48,202 nucleotides of DNA from Thermodesulfovibrionales bacterium (lineage in GTDB: Bacteria; Nitrospirota; Thermodesulfovibrionia; Thermodesulfovibrionales; SM23-35). Below the pieces are notes generated by a model. The model searched no databases, had not been told where the DNA came from, and was given only the letters and a program-made list of their open reading frames with translations. A program made the translations under genes and the position numbers. Every line of letters starts with the position of its first letter. The stretch's first letter is position 1. The stretch lies in assembly GCA_030019415.1 (NCBI GenBank), contig JASEEX010000011.1, forward strand, positions 1 through 48,202, read 5' to 3'. Positions 16,035 to 24,653 of this stretch are shown piece after piece.

Positions 16035-16521
16035 GGTATTGGTGCTATAAATTTAGAAACTCATGAGATTTTATCATTTTCTACGTTGAAGGTTGAAGGT
16101 ACACAAAAGGGGCACAGTCTGCAAACATCTTTTAATATGTTGGGGAGGTCAAACGTTAGACATCTAAACAACCCTTTAAATATCTGGATATTTTTTGCAA
16201 TATATAAGAGGGGCAATAGCAGAAAGGGCGAAAGCCGTTTTAATAATAGAAGAATGGCTTAAAACACCAAGACGCCGGCGACTGAAAGTTTGAGGCGGTG
16301 TTGGAACAGCTTTTGATTATCTGTTGTGTTTTTACTTAAAACGCTTAAATCCGAAAGCGATTACTAATCCATGGGTTGCTGAGATACCGCTTATGTTACT
16401 GCATAACGAGTCCTTGCTTCTTCTACTAGTAACCGTGTGCGTTTTTGCACTTCCTTACTATAACTTTCTTTTTACTTTATTTTTAAAAGTGTTTTAACTT
16501 AATTATAGATTAAGAAAAAAA
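16035..16521. other. Intergenic region between hydrolase and tRNA-Glu
   Basis: About 490 bases without a convincing gene. A heptad-like gttgaaggttgaagg occurs near 16084-16098. One plus-strand open stretch, 16180-16293 (no start codon), reads as a basic peptide ending in EEWLKTPRRRRLKV, which looks more like the tail of a real protein than random sequence. The rest, 16294-16521, is AT-rich, with stop codons in all frames and no structure I recognise. It also holds the hydrolase promoter region at its left edge. Confidence 0.5.
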
Positions 16522-16599
16522 TGGCGTCCCCAACGGGATTTGAACCCGTGTTACCGGCTTGAAAGACCGATGTCCTAGGCCGTGCTAGACGATGGGGAC
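16522..16599 (-). tRNA. tRNA-Glu (UUC)
   Basis: Read on the minus strand, it has a 7-bp acceptor stem gtcccca/tggggac, discriminator G and an encoded CCA. The T-arm is acgggttcaaatcccgt. The anticodon loop ctttcaa carries TTC, decoding GAA/GAG. The D-arm tcgtctagcacggcctagga is typical of glutamate tRNAs. It lies three bases after tRNA-Lys and is probably co-transcribed. Confidence 0.96.
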
Positions 16600-16602
16600 G
16601 TA

Positions 16603-16678
16603 TGGTGAGCCGCGTTGGATTCGAACCAACCACACCCGCCTTAAAAGGGCGGTGCTCTACCAACTGAGCTAGCGGCCC
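16603..16678 (-). tRNA. tRNA-Lys (UUU)
   Basis: On the minus strand, acceptor gggccgc pairs with gcggctc, discriminator A, CCA encoded. The D-arm contains agctcagttggtagagc, the anticodon loop cttttaa carries TTT between ccgcc and ggcgg, and the T-loop is ttcgaat. All stems close. It is first of a two-tRNA unit with tRNA-Glu. Confidence 0.96.
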
Positions 16679-16690
16679 TGAAGTATTTTT

Positions 16691-16720
16691 ACTTTACCTG
16701 TTAAACGATTTTCTTGTCAA
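16691..16720 (-). promoter_or_regulatory. Candidate promoter for the tRNA-Lys/tRNA-Glu unit
   Basis: On the minus strand a perfect TTGACA (complement of 16715-16720) is followed after 18 bases by TAAAGT (complement of 16691-16696), with tRNA-Lys starting 12 bases further. It sits in the 70-base gap after aconitase. Confidence 0.5.
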
Positions 16721-16748
16721 ATAGTATGAGTGAGTTGGAATTTGGATG

Positions 16749-18710
16749 CTATTGAAGACTTTTCTTTGTGAATGGAAGGAGGCCACCGGTCAAAAGAACT
16801 TTCTTTTCCCGCTCATTGAGATCTGAAAATACCTCGAAGGAATAGTTCCTCGTCAGGTTATCTACCGTATAAGACTGATTTCCTCTCAATGATTTTTCCA
16901 AATCCTTAAGGAGCAGTCTGTCAGCTTCGTTGATTCTATCGTAGTCTTCTGGTCTTGAGAACTGAAGAGGCAGGATACCGAAATTGATCAGATTAGATCT
17001 GTGGATGCGTGCAAAGGACTTCGCAATTACTGTATGGAGCCCGAGATACATAGGTGCAATTGCAGCATGCTCCCTCGATGAACCCTGACCATAATTGTCA
17101 CCTCCTACAATGATTCCACCGCCCCTCGACTGTGCTTCCTTCGCCCTTTTACTGAATGTGCTATCAAGATTAGAAAAGACGAATTCTGACATAGTAGGTA
17201 TATTTGAGCGTAAAGGGAGAACAGCGGATCCGGCTGGCATTATCTCATCTGTAGTGATATTATCTCCAAGCTTAATGAGCACCTCTGCTTCAATCTTTTC
17301 CGGAAGCAGTCCTTTAAAGGGTACCTCTTTTATATTCGGACCTTTTATGACCTTTATATTTTTTGCATCTTCCTTTGGTGCAATGAGCATATTGTCGTTT
17401 ACAGGATAGCTTTCTGGTTCATCAGACACATCGGGATGAAGACCAGAATCACGAGGGTCTACTATCTTGCCCTTTATGGCAACTGCGGTACAGGAAAGAG
17501 CACTTGCGAGATAGACAAAGGCATCTTTATTACCGCTCCGGCCTCTGAAATTTCTGTTGTAAGACCTGACGGATATCTGACCCGTTCCGGGTGAGCCGCC
17601 CATGCCTATACAGGGGCCACAGGAACATTCGAGTATCCTTGCGCCTGCTGCAATCATGTCTGCCATAAGCCCCTCGCGTGAAAGCATCTCATATACCTGC
17701 TTTGAACCGGGATTTATCAAAAGGCTTACATTTTCTGCAACAGAATTACCCCTCAGGAGAGAGGCAACAGATTTCATGAGCTGGTATGAGGAGTTCGTGC
17801 AGCTCCCTATGCAGACCTGGTCTATTTTTGTGCCAGAAAGTTCCCTTAAGGGCACAACGTTATCAGGGCTATGGGGCTTGGCTATCAAGGGTTCGACAGA
17901 ACTGAGGTCTATCTCGAGAACGTCAGCATATTCTGCATCTTCATCGGCGTGAAGCTCAATCCAGTCAATCTCTCTTTCTTGGGCCTTAAGATAATGCCTT
18001 GTTCTCTCATCACTCGGGAATATTGAGGTTGTTGCGCCGATCTCAGCACCCATGTTTGTAATGGTAGCCCTTTCTGTTACACTTAAGTCCCTTACACCAT
18101 GGCCGCCATACTCAAGAATTTTGCCAATTCCTCCCCTGACAGTGAGCCTCCTGAGAATCTCCAGTATTACATCCATTGCTGTTACCCATGGTCTGTTCAG
18201 TCTACTCCGGAGTTCTATGAGCATAACTTGTGGCATAGTGATTTCAAAAGGAGCACCTGCCATGACTGTTGCTGCATCCAGTCCTCCAACCCCTATGGCT
18301 ATCATTCCTATTCCTCCGCCTGTTGGTGTATGACTGTCTGTGCCAAGGGCAATTTTGTTAGGGGCAGCAAACCGCTCGAGGTGTACCTGATGGCTTATTC
18401 CATTGCCGGGTTTTGAGAAGTAGGCCCCGTATCTTGCTGCAGCCGTTTGTAGAAAGAGGTGGTCATCAGGGTTCATATAATTTGACTGAATCATATTGTG
18501 GTCAACATAAGAGACAGCGAGCGACACCTTTACCCTCTCGACACCTATTGCCTCAAACTGGAGCCATGCCATTGTACCCGTTGCATCCTGGGTATATACC
18601 TGGTCAACCCTTAATCCAACAGGCTTACCTGCTTTTGATTCACCATATACTTTATGTGTTTCAAATATTTTCTCTACAATGTTCTTTCCCACAATATAGA
18701 AATTTAACAT
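16749..18710 (-). CDS. acnA: Aconitate hydratase
   Basis: The enzyme interconverts citrate and isocitrate through cis-aconitate with a [4Fe-4S] cluster. About 653 residues long, it belongs to the shorter prokaryotic/mitochondrial-like aconitase group. Visible are YVDHNMIQ and LGTDSHTPTGGGIGMIAIGVGGLDA, the cluster cysteines in CIGSCTNSS and in CSCGPCIGMGGSPGTGQ, then the swivel domain with GDNITTDEIMPAG, GDNYGQGSSREHAA and SFARIHRSNLINFGILPL. The frame extends to a TTG at 18731; ATG 18710 (MLNFYIVGKNIVEKIF) matches the usual N-terminus. No neighbouring TCA genes lie here. A 3-isopropylmalate or homoaconitase role is unlikely, given the fused swivel domain and cluster motif spacing. Confidence 0.93.
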   Translation of the reverse strand: MLNFYIVGKNIVEKIFETHKVYGESKAGKPVGLRVDQVYTQDATGTMAWLQFEAIGVERVKVSLAVSYVDHNMIQSNYMNPDDHLFLQTAAARYGAYFSKPGNGISHQVHLERFAAPNKIALGTDSHTPTGGGIGMIAIGVGGLDAATVMAGAPFEITMPQVMLIELRSRLNRPWVTAMDVILEILRRLTVRGGIGKILEYGGHGVRDLSVTERATITNMGAEIGATTSIFPSDERTRHYLKAQEREIDWIELHADEDAEYADVLEIDLSSVEPLIAKPHSPDNVVPLRELSGTKIDQVCIGSCTNSSYQLMKSVASLLRGNSVAENVSLLINPGSKQVYEMLSREGLMADMIAAGARILECSCGPCIGMGGSPGTGQISVRSYNRNFRGRSGNKDAFVYLASALSCTAVAIKGKIVDPRDSGLHPDVSDEPESYPVNDNMLIAPKEDAKNIKVIKGPNIKEVPFKGLLPEKIEAEVLIKLGDNITTDEIMPAGSAVLPLRSNIPTMSEFVFSNLDSTFSKRAKEAQSRGGGIIVGGDNYGQGSSREHAAIAPMYLGLHTVIAKSFARIHRSNLINFGILPLQFSRPEDYDRINEADRLLLKDLEKSLRGNQSYTVDNLTRNYSFEVFSDLNEREKKVLLTGGLLPFTKKSLQ

Positions 18711-18818
18711 ATCTGAGGCGAACAAATCCAAAGATGAGATTAGTACCTTGAGATAAAAGTGTAAATATGTAAAAATATAGAAAAATTAAGAAAAAATCAG
18801 CATAGAGGAAGACTTTCA

Positions 18819-20075
18819 ATGCATCTATTTAAGTATCATGGGCGTGAACTATTTGCCGAAGATATAGCCGTCACGGAACTCACGGAAAAATATGGCACAC
18901 CCCTTTATATCTATAGCTACAACACCCTTCTAAGACACTTCCAGGCTTATACAGATGCATTTAAGGATTATCCCCATATAATCTGTTTCGCCCTTAAGGC
19001 GAACCCGAACATTGCAATACTCAGGCTTTTTGCAAAGAATGGAGGAGGTGCTGACATTGTCTCCGGAGGAGAACTCTATAAGGCATTGAAGGCGGGTATA
19101 CCTCCAAAGAAGATAGTTTATGCCGGGGTTGGGAAGACAAAGGAGGAGATAAGGTTTGCTCTGAGGTCAAAAATCCTCATGTTCAATGTAGAATCTGAGG
19201 ATGAGCTCAGGGAGATAAACAGGATTGCGGGTGTAATGAGACTAAAGGCCCCTATTGCGCTTCGGATCAACCCTGACATTGACCCCGAGACACATCCTTA
19301 TATAGCAACTGGGCTCAAAAGGCATAAGTTCGGCATCCCAATAGAGGATGGCTTGGAGTATTACCGGGTTGCATCGAGGCTGAAGAATATCAAAGTTATC
19401 GGTATCCACAAGCATATAGGCTCACAAATAACAAAGGTCTCCCCCTTTGTTGATGCCTTAAGGAGAATACTCTTCCTTATGGATAAACTCAGTACTGAGG
19501 GACTGAATATCCAGTACCTCGATATCGGGGGAGGACTGGGTATCTCCTACAGGGATGAGGAGCCCCCTGTCCCTGAAGACCTTGCGAGGAATCTTATTCC
19601 TCTACTAAAAGGCAGAAGGCTTGCCCTGATAGTAGAACCCGGCAGGTCCATAGTAGGCAATGCAGGCATACTTGTTACAAAGACACTCTATCTTAAGAAA
19701 GGTGAGGAGAAGGAATTCGTAATTGTGGATGCAGGGATGAATGACCTGATAAGACCATCCCTTTATGGTGCATATCATCAACTGCTTCCTGTTGTCAGGA
19801 AAAAGAGGAATACCACTCTGTGCGATGTCGTTGGACCGGTATGCGAATCGAGCGATTTTCTTGCAAAGGAGAGAGAACTTAAAAGGGTAAAACAGGGAGA
19901 GTATCTCGCCGTGATGGGTGCTGGTGCATACGGATTTTCTATGAGTTCCAATTACAACAGCCGCCCGAGGGCTGCAGAGGTTATGGTCAGAGGCAGGGAG
20001 CATTTTCTGATAAGGGAGCGAGAGACATACAGAGACCTTATCAGAAGTGAGAGGATACAGGGGTTCTTGAAATGA
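18819..20075 (+). CDS. lysA: Diaminopimelate decarboxylase LysA
   Basis: LysA decarboxylates meso-diaminopimelate to lysine using PLP. The 418-residue protein has the PLP lysine at residue 60 in CFALKANPN, GGGADIVSGGELYKAL, the HIGSQITKVSPF motif, DIGGGLGI, EPGRSIVGNAG, and the C-terminal substrate motif GPVCESSDFLA with its conserved Cys, then GAYGFSMSSNYNSRPR. ATG 18819 follows gaggaag. Its stop overlaps dapF by 4 bases, so lysA-dapF-dapA is one operon for lysine and peptidoglycan precursor synthesis. Confidence 0.97.
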   Translation: MHLFKYHGRELFAEDIAVTELTEKYGTPLYIYSYNTLLRHFQAYTDAFKDYPHIICFALKANPNIAILRLFAKNGGGADIVSGGELYKALKAGIPPKKIVYAGVGKTKEEIRFALRSKILMFNVESEDELREINRIAGVMRLKAPIALRINPDIDPETHPYIATGLKRHKFGIPIEDGLEYYRVASRLKNIKVIGIHKHIGSQITKVSPFVDALRRILFLMDKLSTEGLNIQYLDIGGGLGISYRDEEPPVPEDLARNLIPLLKGRRLALIVEPGRSIVGNAGILVTKTLYLKKGEEKEFVIVDAGMNDLIRPSLYGAYHQLLPVVRKKRNTTLCDVVGPVCESSDFLAKERELKRVKQGEYLAVMGAGAYGFSMSSNYNSRPRAAEVMVRGREHFLIRERETYRDLIRSERIQGFLK

Positions 20076-20983
20076 AGATAAACTTCACAAAGATGCATGG
20101 TTTAGGCAATGACTTTATTCTTATAGATTGCCGTGAAAATAAATTCGAAATTCGTCCGCCTGAGGCGGAGAATTTCGAAATTTTAGCAAAAAAGCTATGC
20201 AATAGACGATTCGGCATAGGCGCTGATCAGCTACTGTTGCTTTATCCTTCAGAAATCGCTGATTTTAAAATGAGAATCTTCAATGCGGATGGCAGTGAAG
20301 TAGAGATGTGTGGGAATGGGATACGTTGCCTCGCAAAGTATATTTGGGACAGAAACCTTTCTGATAAGAAAATCCTCCATATAGAGACCCTTGTCGGCAT
20401 TATTAAACCAGAGAAATCAGGTGACATGGTGAAGGTTGACATGGGAGAGCCTACCTTTGAACCAGAAAAGATACCGGTAAGAATAGTTGAAACTTCAAAG
20501 TTGAAAGTTGAAAGTTCAAAAACTCAAAACTCAAAACTCAAAACTCAAAACTCAAAACTAATTATTGACTGCCCATTGCAGATTAAGGACAGGGAATTCA
20601 GAATCACCTGTGTCTCTATGGGAAATCCCCATACAGTTATTGTTGTTGAAGATATTTCTCATTTCCCTGTAACATATTATGGCCCTTTGATAGAGAGTCA
20701 ACCCATATTCCCCAAAAGAACAAACGTAGAATTCATAGAAGTGCTTACTCCTGCTGAGATAAAGATGCGTGTATGGGAAAGGGGCTCTGGTGAGACTATG
20801 GCATGCGGTACAGGTGCGTCAGCTGCAGCTGTGGCATCAAACATAAAGGGTCTTACCGGTAAAAACGTAACTGTACATTTACCTGGTGGAGACCTTTTTA
20901 TAGAATGGGCTGCTGACAACCACGTGTATATAATAGGTCCTGCTGTAGAGATTTTTGAGGGTATAATCGAGAATCAAAGGTAA
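20072..20983 (+). CDS. dapF: Diaminopimelate epimerase DapF with heptad-repeat insert
   Basis: DapF converts LL- to meso-diaminopimelate with a two-cysteine base pair. Both cysteines are present, in NADGSEVEMCGNGIRC and GSGETMACGTGASAAA, along with KMHGLGNDFILID at the N-terminus and TCVSMGNPHTVIVV. It is 303 residues against about 275-280 usual. The surplus is a Ser/Lys/Asn-rich stretch (about residues 140-164) encoded by tandem heptanucleotides at 20490-20560, between the FEPEKIPVRI and DCPLQIKDREFRI segments, a surface loop region. The insert keeps the frame. ATGA overlap with lysA; dapA follows after 15 bases. Confidence 0.95.
   Translation: MKINFTKMHGLGNDFILIDCRENKFEIRPPEAENFEILAKKLCNRRFGIGADQLLLLYPSEIADFKMRIFNADGSEVEMCGNGIRCLAKYIWDRNLSDKKILHIETLVGIIKPEKSGDMVKVDMGEPTFEPEKIPVRIVETSKLKVESSKTQNSKLKTQNSKLIIDCPLQIKDREFRITCVSMGNPHTVIVVEDISHFPVTYYGPLIESQPIFPKRTNVEFIEVLTPAEIKMRVWERGSGETMACGTGASAAAVASNIKGLTGKNVTVHLPGGDLFIEWAADNHVYIIGPAVEIFEGIIENQR
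20490..20560. repeat. Heptanucleotide tandem repeats inside dapF
   Basis: Units of aaagttg/aaagttc are followed by about five copies of caaaact. Because seven is not a multiple of three, the peptide repeats every seven residues (SKLKTQN). The frame is preserved through the tract. Confidence 0.9.
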
Positions 20984-20998
20984 CTAAAGGAGGAGGCC

Positions 20999-21871
20999 AT
21001 GATTAAAGGCTCGATAGTTGCGATCGTCACACCCTTTAAAAATGGAAAGGTTGATGAAAAGGCACTTGGTGATCTCATAGAGTGGCATATAGCTCAGGGG
21101 ACCAATGCCATTGTCCCGTGCGGGACGACAGGTGAGTCAGCAACACTCGATTACGAAGAACACTACAGGGTTATTGAATTTACCGTTGAGGCAGTGAACA
21201 AAAAGGTCCCCGTTATTGCAGGGACAGGTGCAAATTCAACAGATGAGACAATTATGATTACAAAAGAGGCAAAAAGATATGGTGCCGATGCAGCCCTGCT
21301 GGTAGCCCCTTACTATAACAAGCCGACCCAGGAGGGACTCTACAGGCATTATAAGGCTGTTGCAGAGGCGGTTGATATACCTATAGTCTTATATAACGTA
21401 CCTGGACGGACCGCAGTAAATATACTTCCGTCTACTGTTGCCCGCCTCGCAGAGATTGACAGGATCGTGGCAATTAAGGAGGCATCAGGAGATATGAAAC
21501 AGGTGAGCGAGATCATGCGGCTCTGCGGAGACAGGATTACTGTGATATCAGGTGATGATTTCACGACCCTGCCCCTTCTTGCTCTCGGTGGAAAGGGTGT
21601 CATATCTGTTTCGGCAAATGTTGCACCAAAGGATATGGCTGATATGTGTTCTCACTGGGAAAAGGGCCGTTACGATGATGCGAGAAAGATACACTTTAAA
21701 CTGGAACCCTTAAACCATGCGATGTTTATCGAGACAAATCCTATACCTGTTAAGACAGCTCTTGCGATGATGGGCAGGATAAAGGAGGAGTTCAGACTCC
21801 CGCTCTGCGAGATGTCTCCAGCTAATAAGGACAAACTAAGGAAGGTTCTGGTTGATTTAAAGCTGATTTAA
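20999..21871 (+). CDS. dapA: 4-hydroxy-tetrahydrodipicolinate synthase DapA
   Basis: DapA condenses pyruvate with aspartate semialdehyde, the first committed lysine/DAP step. The 290-residue protein has PCGTTGESATL at residues 40-50, Tyr132 in LYNVPGRT and the Schiff-base Lys160 in AIKEASGD, plus SGDDFTTLPLLALGGKGVISV. All catalytic positions are intact. The start ATG 20999 has a perfect aaaggaggagg ribosome binding site. Its substrate-producing gene asd is elsewhere in the window (35536). It converges with bioD, leaving 21 bases between stops. Confidence 0.97.
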   Translation: MIKGSIVAIVTPFKNGKVDEKALGDLIEWHIAQGTNAIVPCGTTGESATLDYEEHYRVIEFTVEAVNKKVPVIAGTGANSTDETIMITKEAKRYGADAALLVAPYYNKPTQEGLYRHYKAVAEAVDIPIVLYNVPGRTAVNILPSTVARLAEIDRIVAIKEASGDMKQVSEIMRLCGDRITVISGDDFTTLPLLALGGKGVISVSANVAPKDMADMCSHWEKGRYDDARKIHFKLEPLNHAMFIETNPIPVKTALAMMGRIKEEFRLPLCEMSPANKDKLRKVLVDLKLI

Positions 21872-21892
21872 CCCCGATAACGCAAAACATCA

Positions 21893-22654
21893 TCAGAGAT
21901 ATTTTTTAATCGTTTTAATATCAAGGTTTTTTACTGCAGCCTTTTCGATAGTACCGCTTTTCAAATCTTCAAGATAAGGGAAAATCCCTATAATCGGGAC
22001 AGGACTGAACTGTTTTATGACCTCTGGGTTAGTGTCTTCAGCAAGTGTACCTTCAGGAGGCAGGCTATAGTTAATAATAATTCCCGCAACATTGAGCCCT
22101 TCTTTTGTCGCATAATTGACAGTAAGCATAGTATGATTGATTGTACCAAGGCCTGGCCTTGAGACGACTACAATTGGCAATCCAAAGTCTTTTGCGAGGT
22201 CAAGAACAAAGTACGGGGTTTCAAAGGGGCTTCGCCCCTTTGTGATAGGAACAAGCAGCCCGCCAATTCCTTCAACAATAACCACATCGTAATTTTTTGA
22301 AAGTTCTCTATAGGCCTTTTGTATAACTTTAAGGTCAACGGGGACCCCTTCTATCTCAGAAGCGGGGAGAGGTGCAAGGGGGTTTTTAAAGCGAATTGGG
22401 GTAACTAAATCTATGGAATCATTCATACCTGCCATTTCTCTCAAAAACATTCCATCAGACGGTATTAATACTTCTTCTTTAACTTTTAACTTTGAACTTT
22501 TAACTTTTAACTTTGATTTAAGGCATCCCGTCTCTATCGGTTTCATTCCGCATACCTTGAGCCCTAAAAGCCTGATAGCTTTGATCAATGCAGCGGTTAC
22601 AACCGTCTTACCAACGCCTGTATCAGTGCCTGTTATGAAAAAACCTCTTGCCAT
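21893..22654 (-). CDS. bioD: Dethiobiotin synthetase BioD with heptad-repeat insert
   Basis: BioD carboxylates 7,8-diaminopelargonate to dethiobiotin with ATP. The P-loop GTDTGVGKTVVTAALIKA (residues 8-25), GMKPIETGC, VIVEGIGGLLVPI and VVVSRPGLGTINHTMLTV are diagnostic. The protein is 253 residues, about 15-20 above usual. The surplus follows GCLK and is a Lys/Ser/Val run (about residues 45-60) encoded by heptanucleotide repeats at 22477-22519. It follows bioF on the same strand across a 240-base repeat-rich gap; bioA and bioB are not in the window. Confidence 0.94.
   Translation of the reverse strand: MARGFFITGTDTGVGKTVVTAALIKAIRLLGLKVCGMKPIETGCLKSKLKVKSSKLKVKEEVLIPSDGMFLREMAGMNDSIDLVTPIRFKNPLAPLPASEIEGVPVDLKVIQKAYRELSKNYDVVIVEGIGGLLVPITKGRSPFETPYFVLDLAKDFGLPIVVVSRPGLGTINHTMLTVNYATKEGLNVAGIIINYSLPPEGTLAEDTNPEVIKQFSPVPIIGIFPYLEDLKSGTIEKAAVKNLDIKTIKKYL
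22477..22519. repeat. Heptanucleotide tandem repeats inside bioD
   Basis: On the minus strand the units are aaagtta and aaagttc, about six copies. They encode the LKSKLKVKSSKLKVKEE stretch right after the GCLK segment and keep the bioD frame. The unit is the same type as in dapF (20490) and atpF (24657). Confidence 0.88.
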
Positions 22655-22689
22655 ATTTAATCCTCGAAGAAATTCTCTTTAGGTGTTCT

Positions 22690-22912
22690 TCAGCTCCAAA
22701 TCACCAATAACCAATAATCAAACACCAAATAAGTTCCAATAACCAATCACCAAACTTTTTACATTGTCATTGCGAGCCTGCCCCCGAGCCAAAGAGATTG
22801 CTTCGGCTGATTTCGTCAGCCTCGCAATGGTACCCTTTCCCACATCCTCCCCCTTGAGGGTGTTTGTTTGTATTATGTTTGGTTATTGGAATTTGATCAT
22901 TGGTTATTCAGA
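22690..22912. repeat. Composite repeat between bioF and bioD
   Basis: The gap holds, in order, ccaataaccaataatcaaacacc-type units (about 22704-22755), a tgtcattgcgag/ctcgcaatgg hairpin (22765-22830), and tttggttattggaatttgatcattggttattc (about 22878-22909), the inverse of the first part. The whole can fold into a large stem with the second element as its inner branch. The right arm supplies the bioF stop codon. No gene or promoter is evident in it. Confidence 0.82.
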
Positions 22913-24042
22913 GGTTTAATTTCCCTGAGTGCTTCTATTAGTCTTTCAATATCCTCATCGGAATGTGAGGCAGTTACAGTAATCCTTATCCTCGGTTCCT
23001 TTACAGTAGGTGGTCTAATGGCGGGTGCAAAGATACCTTTTTTATGTAGATGCCTTGATATTCTTAATGTATTTTCTAAGCCCCCTGTTTTTATAGGAAT
23101 GATAGGTGTTTCACTTCCCATAATGTCATAGCCGATATCCTTCAGACGGCGAGAGAGCTCATCCCTGTTTTCCCAGAGCCTCTTTATTAATCCTGAGTCC
23201 TTTTCTATTAATTCCAGTGCAGCTATAGATGCGGCTACAATACATGTAGGTAAGGCTGTTGAGAATATAAGGCTCCTCGCAGTATTTAAGGTCCACTCGG
23301 TAACGTCAGAACTGCATGCAATGAAGGCACCAAAAGAACCGAGGGCCTTTGAAAATGTCCCCATCTGGATAATCCAGGGCTCAGGCTTGATATTGAACTG
23401 AGCAAGTGCACCCTTGCCATTACCGAGGACGCCTGTGCCATGGGCATCATCTGTATAAAGCATTGCATTGTTTTTCTTACATATCTTGTAAATATCACTT
23501 AAAGGGGCAATATCTCCGTCCATGCTGAAAACCGTATCTGTTATAACAATCTTCCTCTTTGCATTTTTTTTTATTAACCCTTCGAGATGAGATAAGTCCT
23601 TATGTCTGTATATCAATGTCTTTACCTTGCTCAGCCGGCATCCGTCTATAATGCTTGCGTGGTTCAGTTCATCGCTAAATATTGCAGTATCCTCATCCGC
23701 AAAGGCAGGTATGATGCCTGTGTTAGCTGAATAGCCTGAATTGAAGATGAGGGCAGCCTCTGTGTCCTTAAATTGTGCAATCTTATCTTCGAGCCCTTTA
23801 TGCAGGATGCTTCCACCACCGAGGAGCCTGGAGGCAGCAGAGCCATAGCCATACTCATCCATAGCCCTTTTCGCCCTATCAATTATATAAGGATGAATTG
23901 AAAGGCCGAGGTAGTCATTAGATGAGAAATTTATATATTCCCTCTCACCAAATTTTACCTTTGGCCCCTGCGGAGATACACGATCTTTTATCTCCCTTAA
24001 GAGCCCCTTTTCTTTTAAAATCTGGAGTTTTTGGGAGAACAT
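22897..24042 (-). CDS. bioF: 8-amino-7-oxononanoate synthase BioF
   Basis: BioF joins pimeloyl-thioester and alanine to give KAPA, the second part of biotin synthesis, using PLP. The 381-residue protein has INFSSNDYLGLSIHP, the GYGYGSAASRLLGGG and FNSGYSANTGIIPAF motifs, DELNHASIIDGCRLS, DDAHGTGVLG and the PLP lysine in MGTFSKALGSFGAF. All catalytic elements are intact. It ends in Leu-Asn-Asn-Gln-stop, whose codons lie in an aataaccaatga repeat. The 2-amino-3-ketobutyrate ligase paralogue is possible, but the bioD neighbour favours BioF. Confidence 0.94.
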   Translation of the reverse strand: MFSQKLQILKEKGLLREIKDRVSPQGPKVKFGEREYINFSSNDYLGLSIHPYIIDRAKRAMDEYGYGSAASRLLGGGSILHKGLEDKIAQFKDTEAALIFNSGYSANTGIIPAFADEDTAIFSDELNHASIIDGCRLSKVKTLIYRHKDLSHLEGLIKKNAKRKIVITDTVFSMDGDIAPLSDIYKICKKNNAMLYTDDAHGTGVLGNGKGALAQFNIKPEPWIIQMGTFSKALGSFGAFIACSSDVTEWTLNTARSLIFSTALPTCIVAASIAALELIEKDSGLIKRLWENRDELSRRLKDIGYDIMGSETPIIPIKTGGLENTLRISRHLHKKGIFAPAIRPPTVKEPRIRITVTASHSDEDIERLIEALREIKPLNNQ

Positions 24043-24090
24043 AGGTGTATTGTAACACAGTCAGCCTCTTCCTTAGGTATCCTTTCAATG

Positions 24091-24122
24091 ACCCTGTTAG
24101 ATAGGAGGCATCTAACGGGGTA
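24091..24122. repeat. Hairpin accctgttagat / atctaacggggt between bioF and the atp operon
   Basis: A 12-base arm (24091-24102) pairs with its near-perfect inverse (24111-24122) over a short loop. It sits in the divergent promoter region of bioF and atpF'. The same ccctgttaga/tctaacgggg arms recur at 31952-32096, so this is a repeat family rather than a unique operator. No T-run follows, so a terminator role is unlikely. Confidence 0.75.
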
Positions 24123-24167
24123 AATCTAAAATTTTGGAAAAACCTCTTTTTGTAACTATAAAAGGTC

Positions 24168-24197
24168 TTGACAATTTTTTTTGCTCTGTGATATGCT
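24168..24197 (+). promoter_or_regulatory. Candidate promoter of the ATP synthase operon
   Basis: A perfect -35 box TTGACA (24168-24173) is followed after 18 bases by TATGCT (24192-24197). The first gene begins at 24234. This is the only strong match to a sigma70-like promoter in the bioF-atp gap. Confidence 0.6.
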
Positions 24198-24233
24198 CTT
24201 TTGACTTTCTGGACTCCTTTAGAGAGGTAGGAT

Positions 24234-24653
24234 ATGTTAGAACTTAACAAGTGGTTTTTTGTTATGGCTGCAAATTTCTTCATTCTGTTTTTCATCTTAA
24301 ATTATCTTCTCTTCAAGCCTCTTCTTAAAATCTTCAAGGAAAGGGAAGATACTGTTAAGAACTCCCTCGATGCTGCGAAGGACATGACTAATAGGAGAGA
24401 GGAGGGCATCGCCAGATTGAACAGGGAACTTGTTGAGGCAAGAAACAGGGCAAAGGAGACATTCGAAACACGCAAGGCCGAAGGGCTGCAGAAGCAGAAG
24501 GAGATTCTCTCAGAGGCTGGGGCAGAGGCATCTGAAATACTCGAGAAGGCCAGATCAGAAATCAGGGCCGAGGCTGAAAGGGCAAGGAAATCGTTAAGGG
24601 TAGAGGTTGATAAATTCTCTGACGAAATCCTGAGAAAGTTGGTGAGGGTATGA
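24234..24653 (+). CDS. atpF': ATP synthase Fo subunit b' (AtpF-like)
   Basis: This 139-residue protein has one N-terminal membrane span (FVMAANFFILFFILNYLLF, residues 9-27), the FKPLLKIFKERED junction and a long charged coiled coil rich in Ala, Glu and Arg. That is the layout of a peripheral-stalk b-type subunit. It is followed with a 4-base ATGA overlap by a second b-type gene, so the pair is interpreted as b' and b forming a heterodimeric stalk. Start ATG 24234 has agagaggtagg upstream. It opens an operon b'-b-delta-alpha-gamma-beta-epsilon; the a and c subunit genes are absent here. Confidence 0.9.
   Translation: MLELNKWFFVMAANFFILFFILNYLLFKPLLKIFKEREDTVKNSLDAAKDMTNRREEGIARLNRELVEARNRAKETFETRKAEGLQKQKEILSEAGAEASEILEKARSEIRAEAERARKSLRVEVDKFSDEILRKLVRV

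Noticed and set aside
20490-20560. Heptad arrays as CRISPR or phase-variation contingency locus
   Set aside because: Units are 7 bases with no spacers, so not CRISPR. Phase variation remains possible but nothing in a single sequence shows copy-number change, so it is only mentioned as a test.
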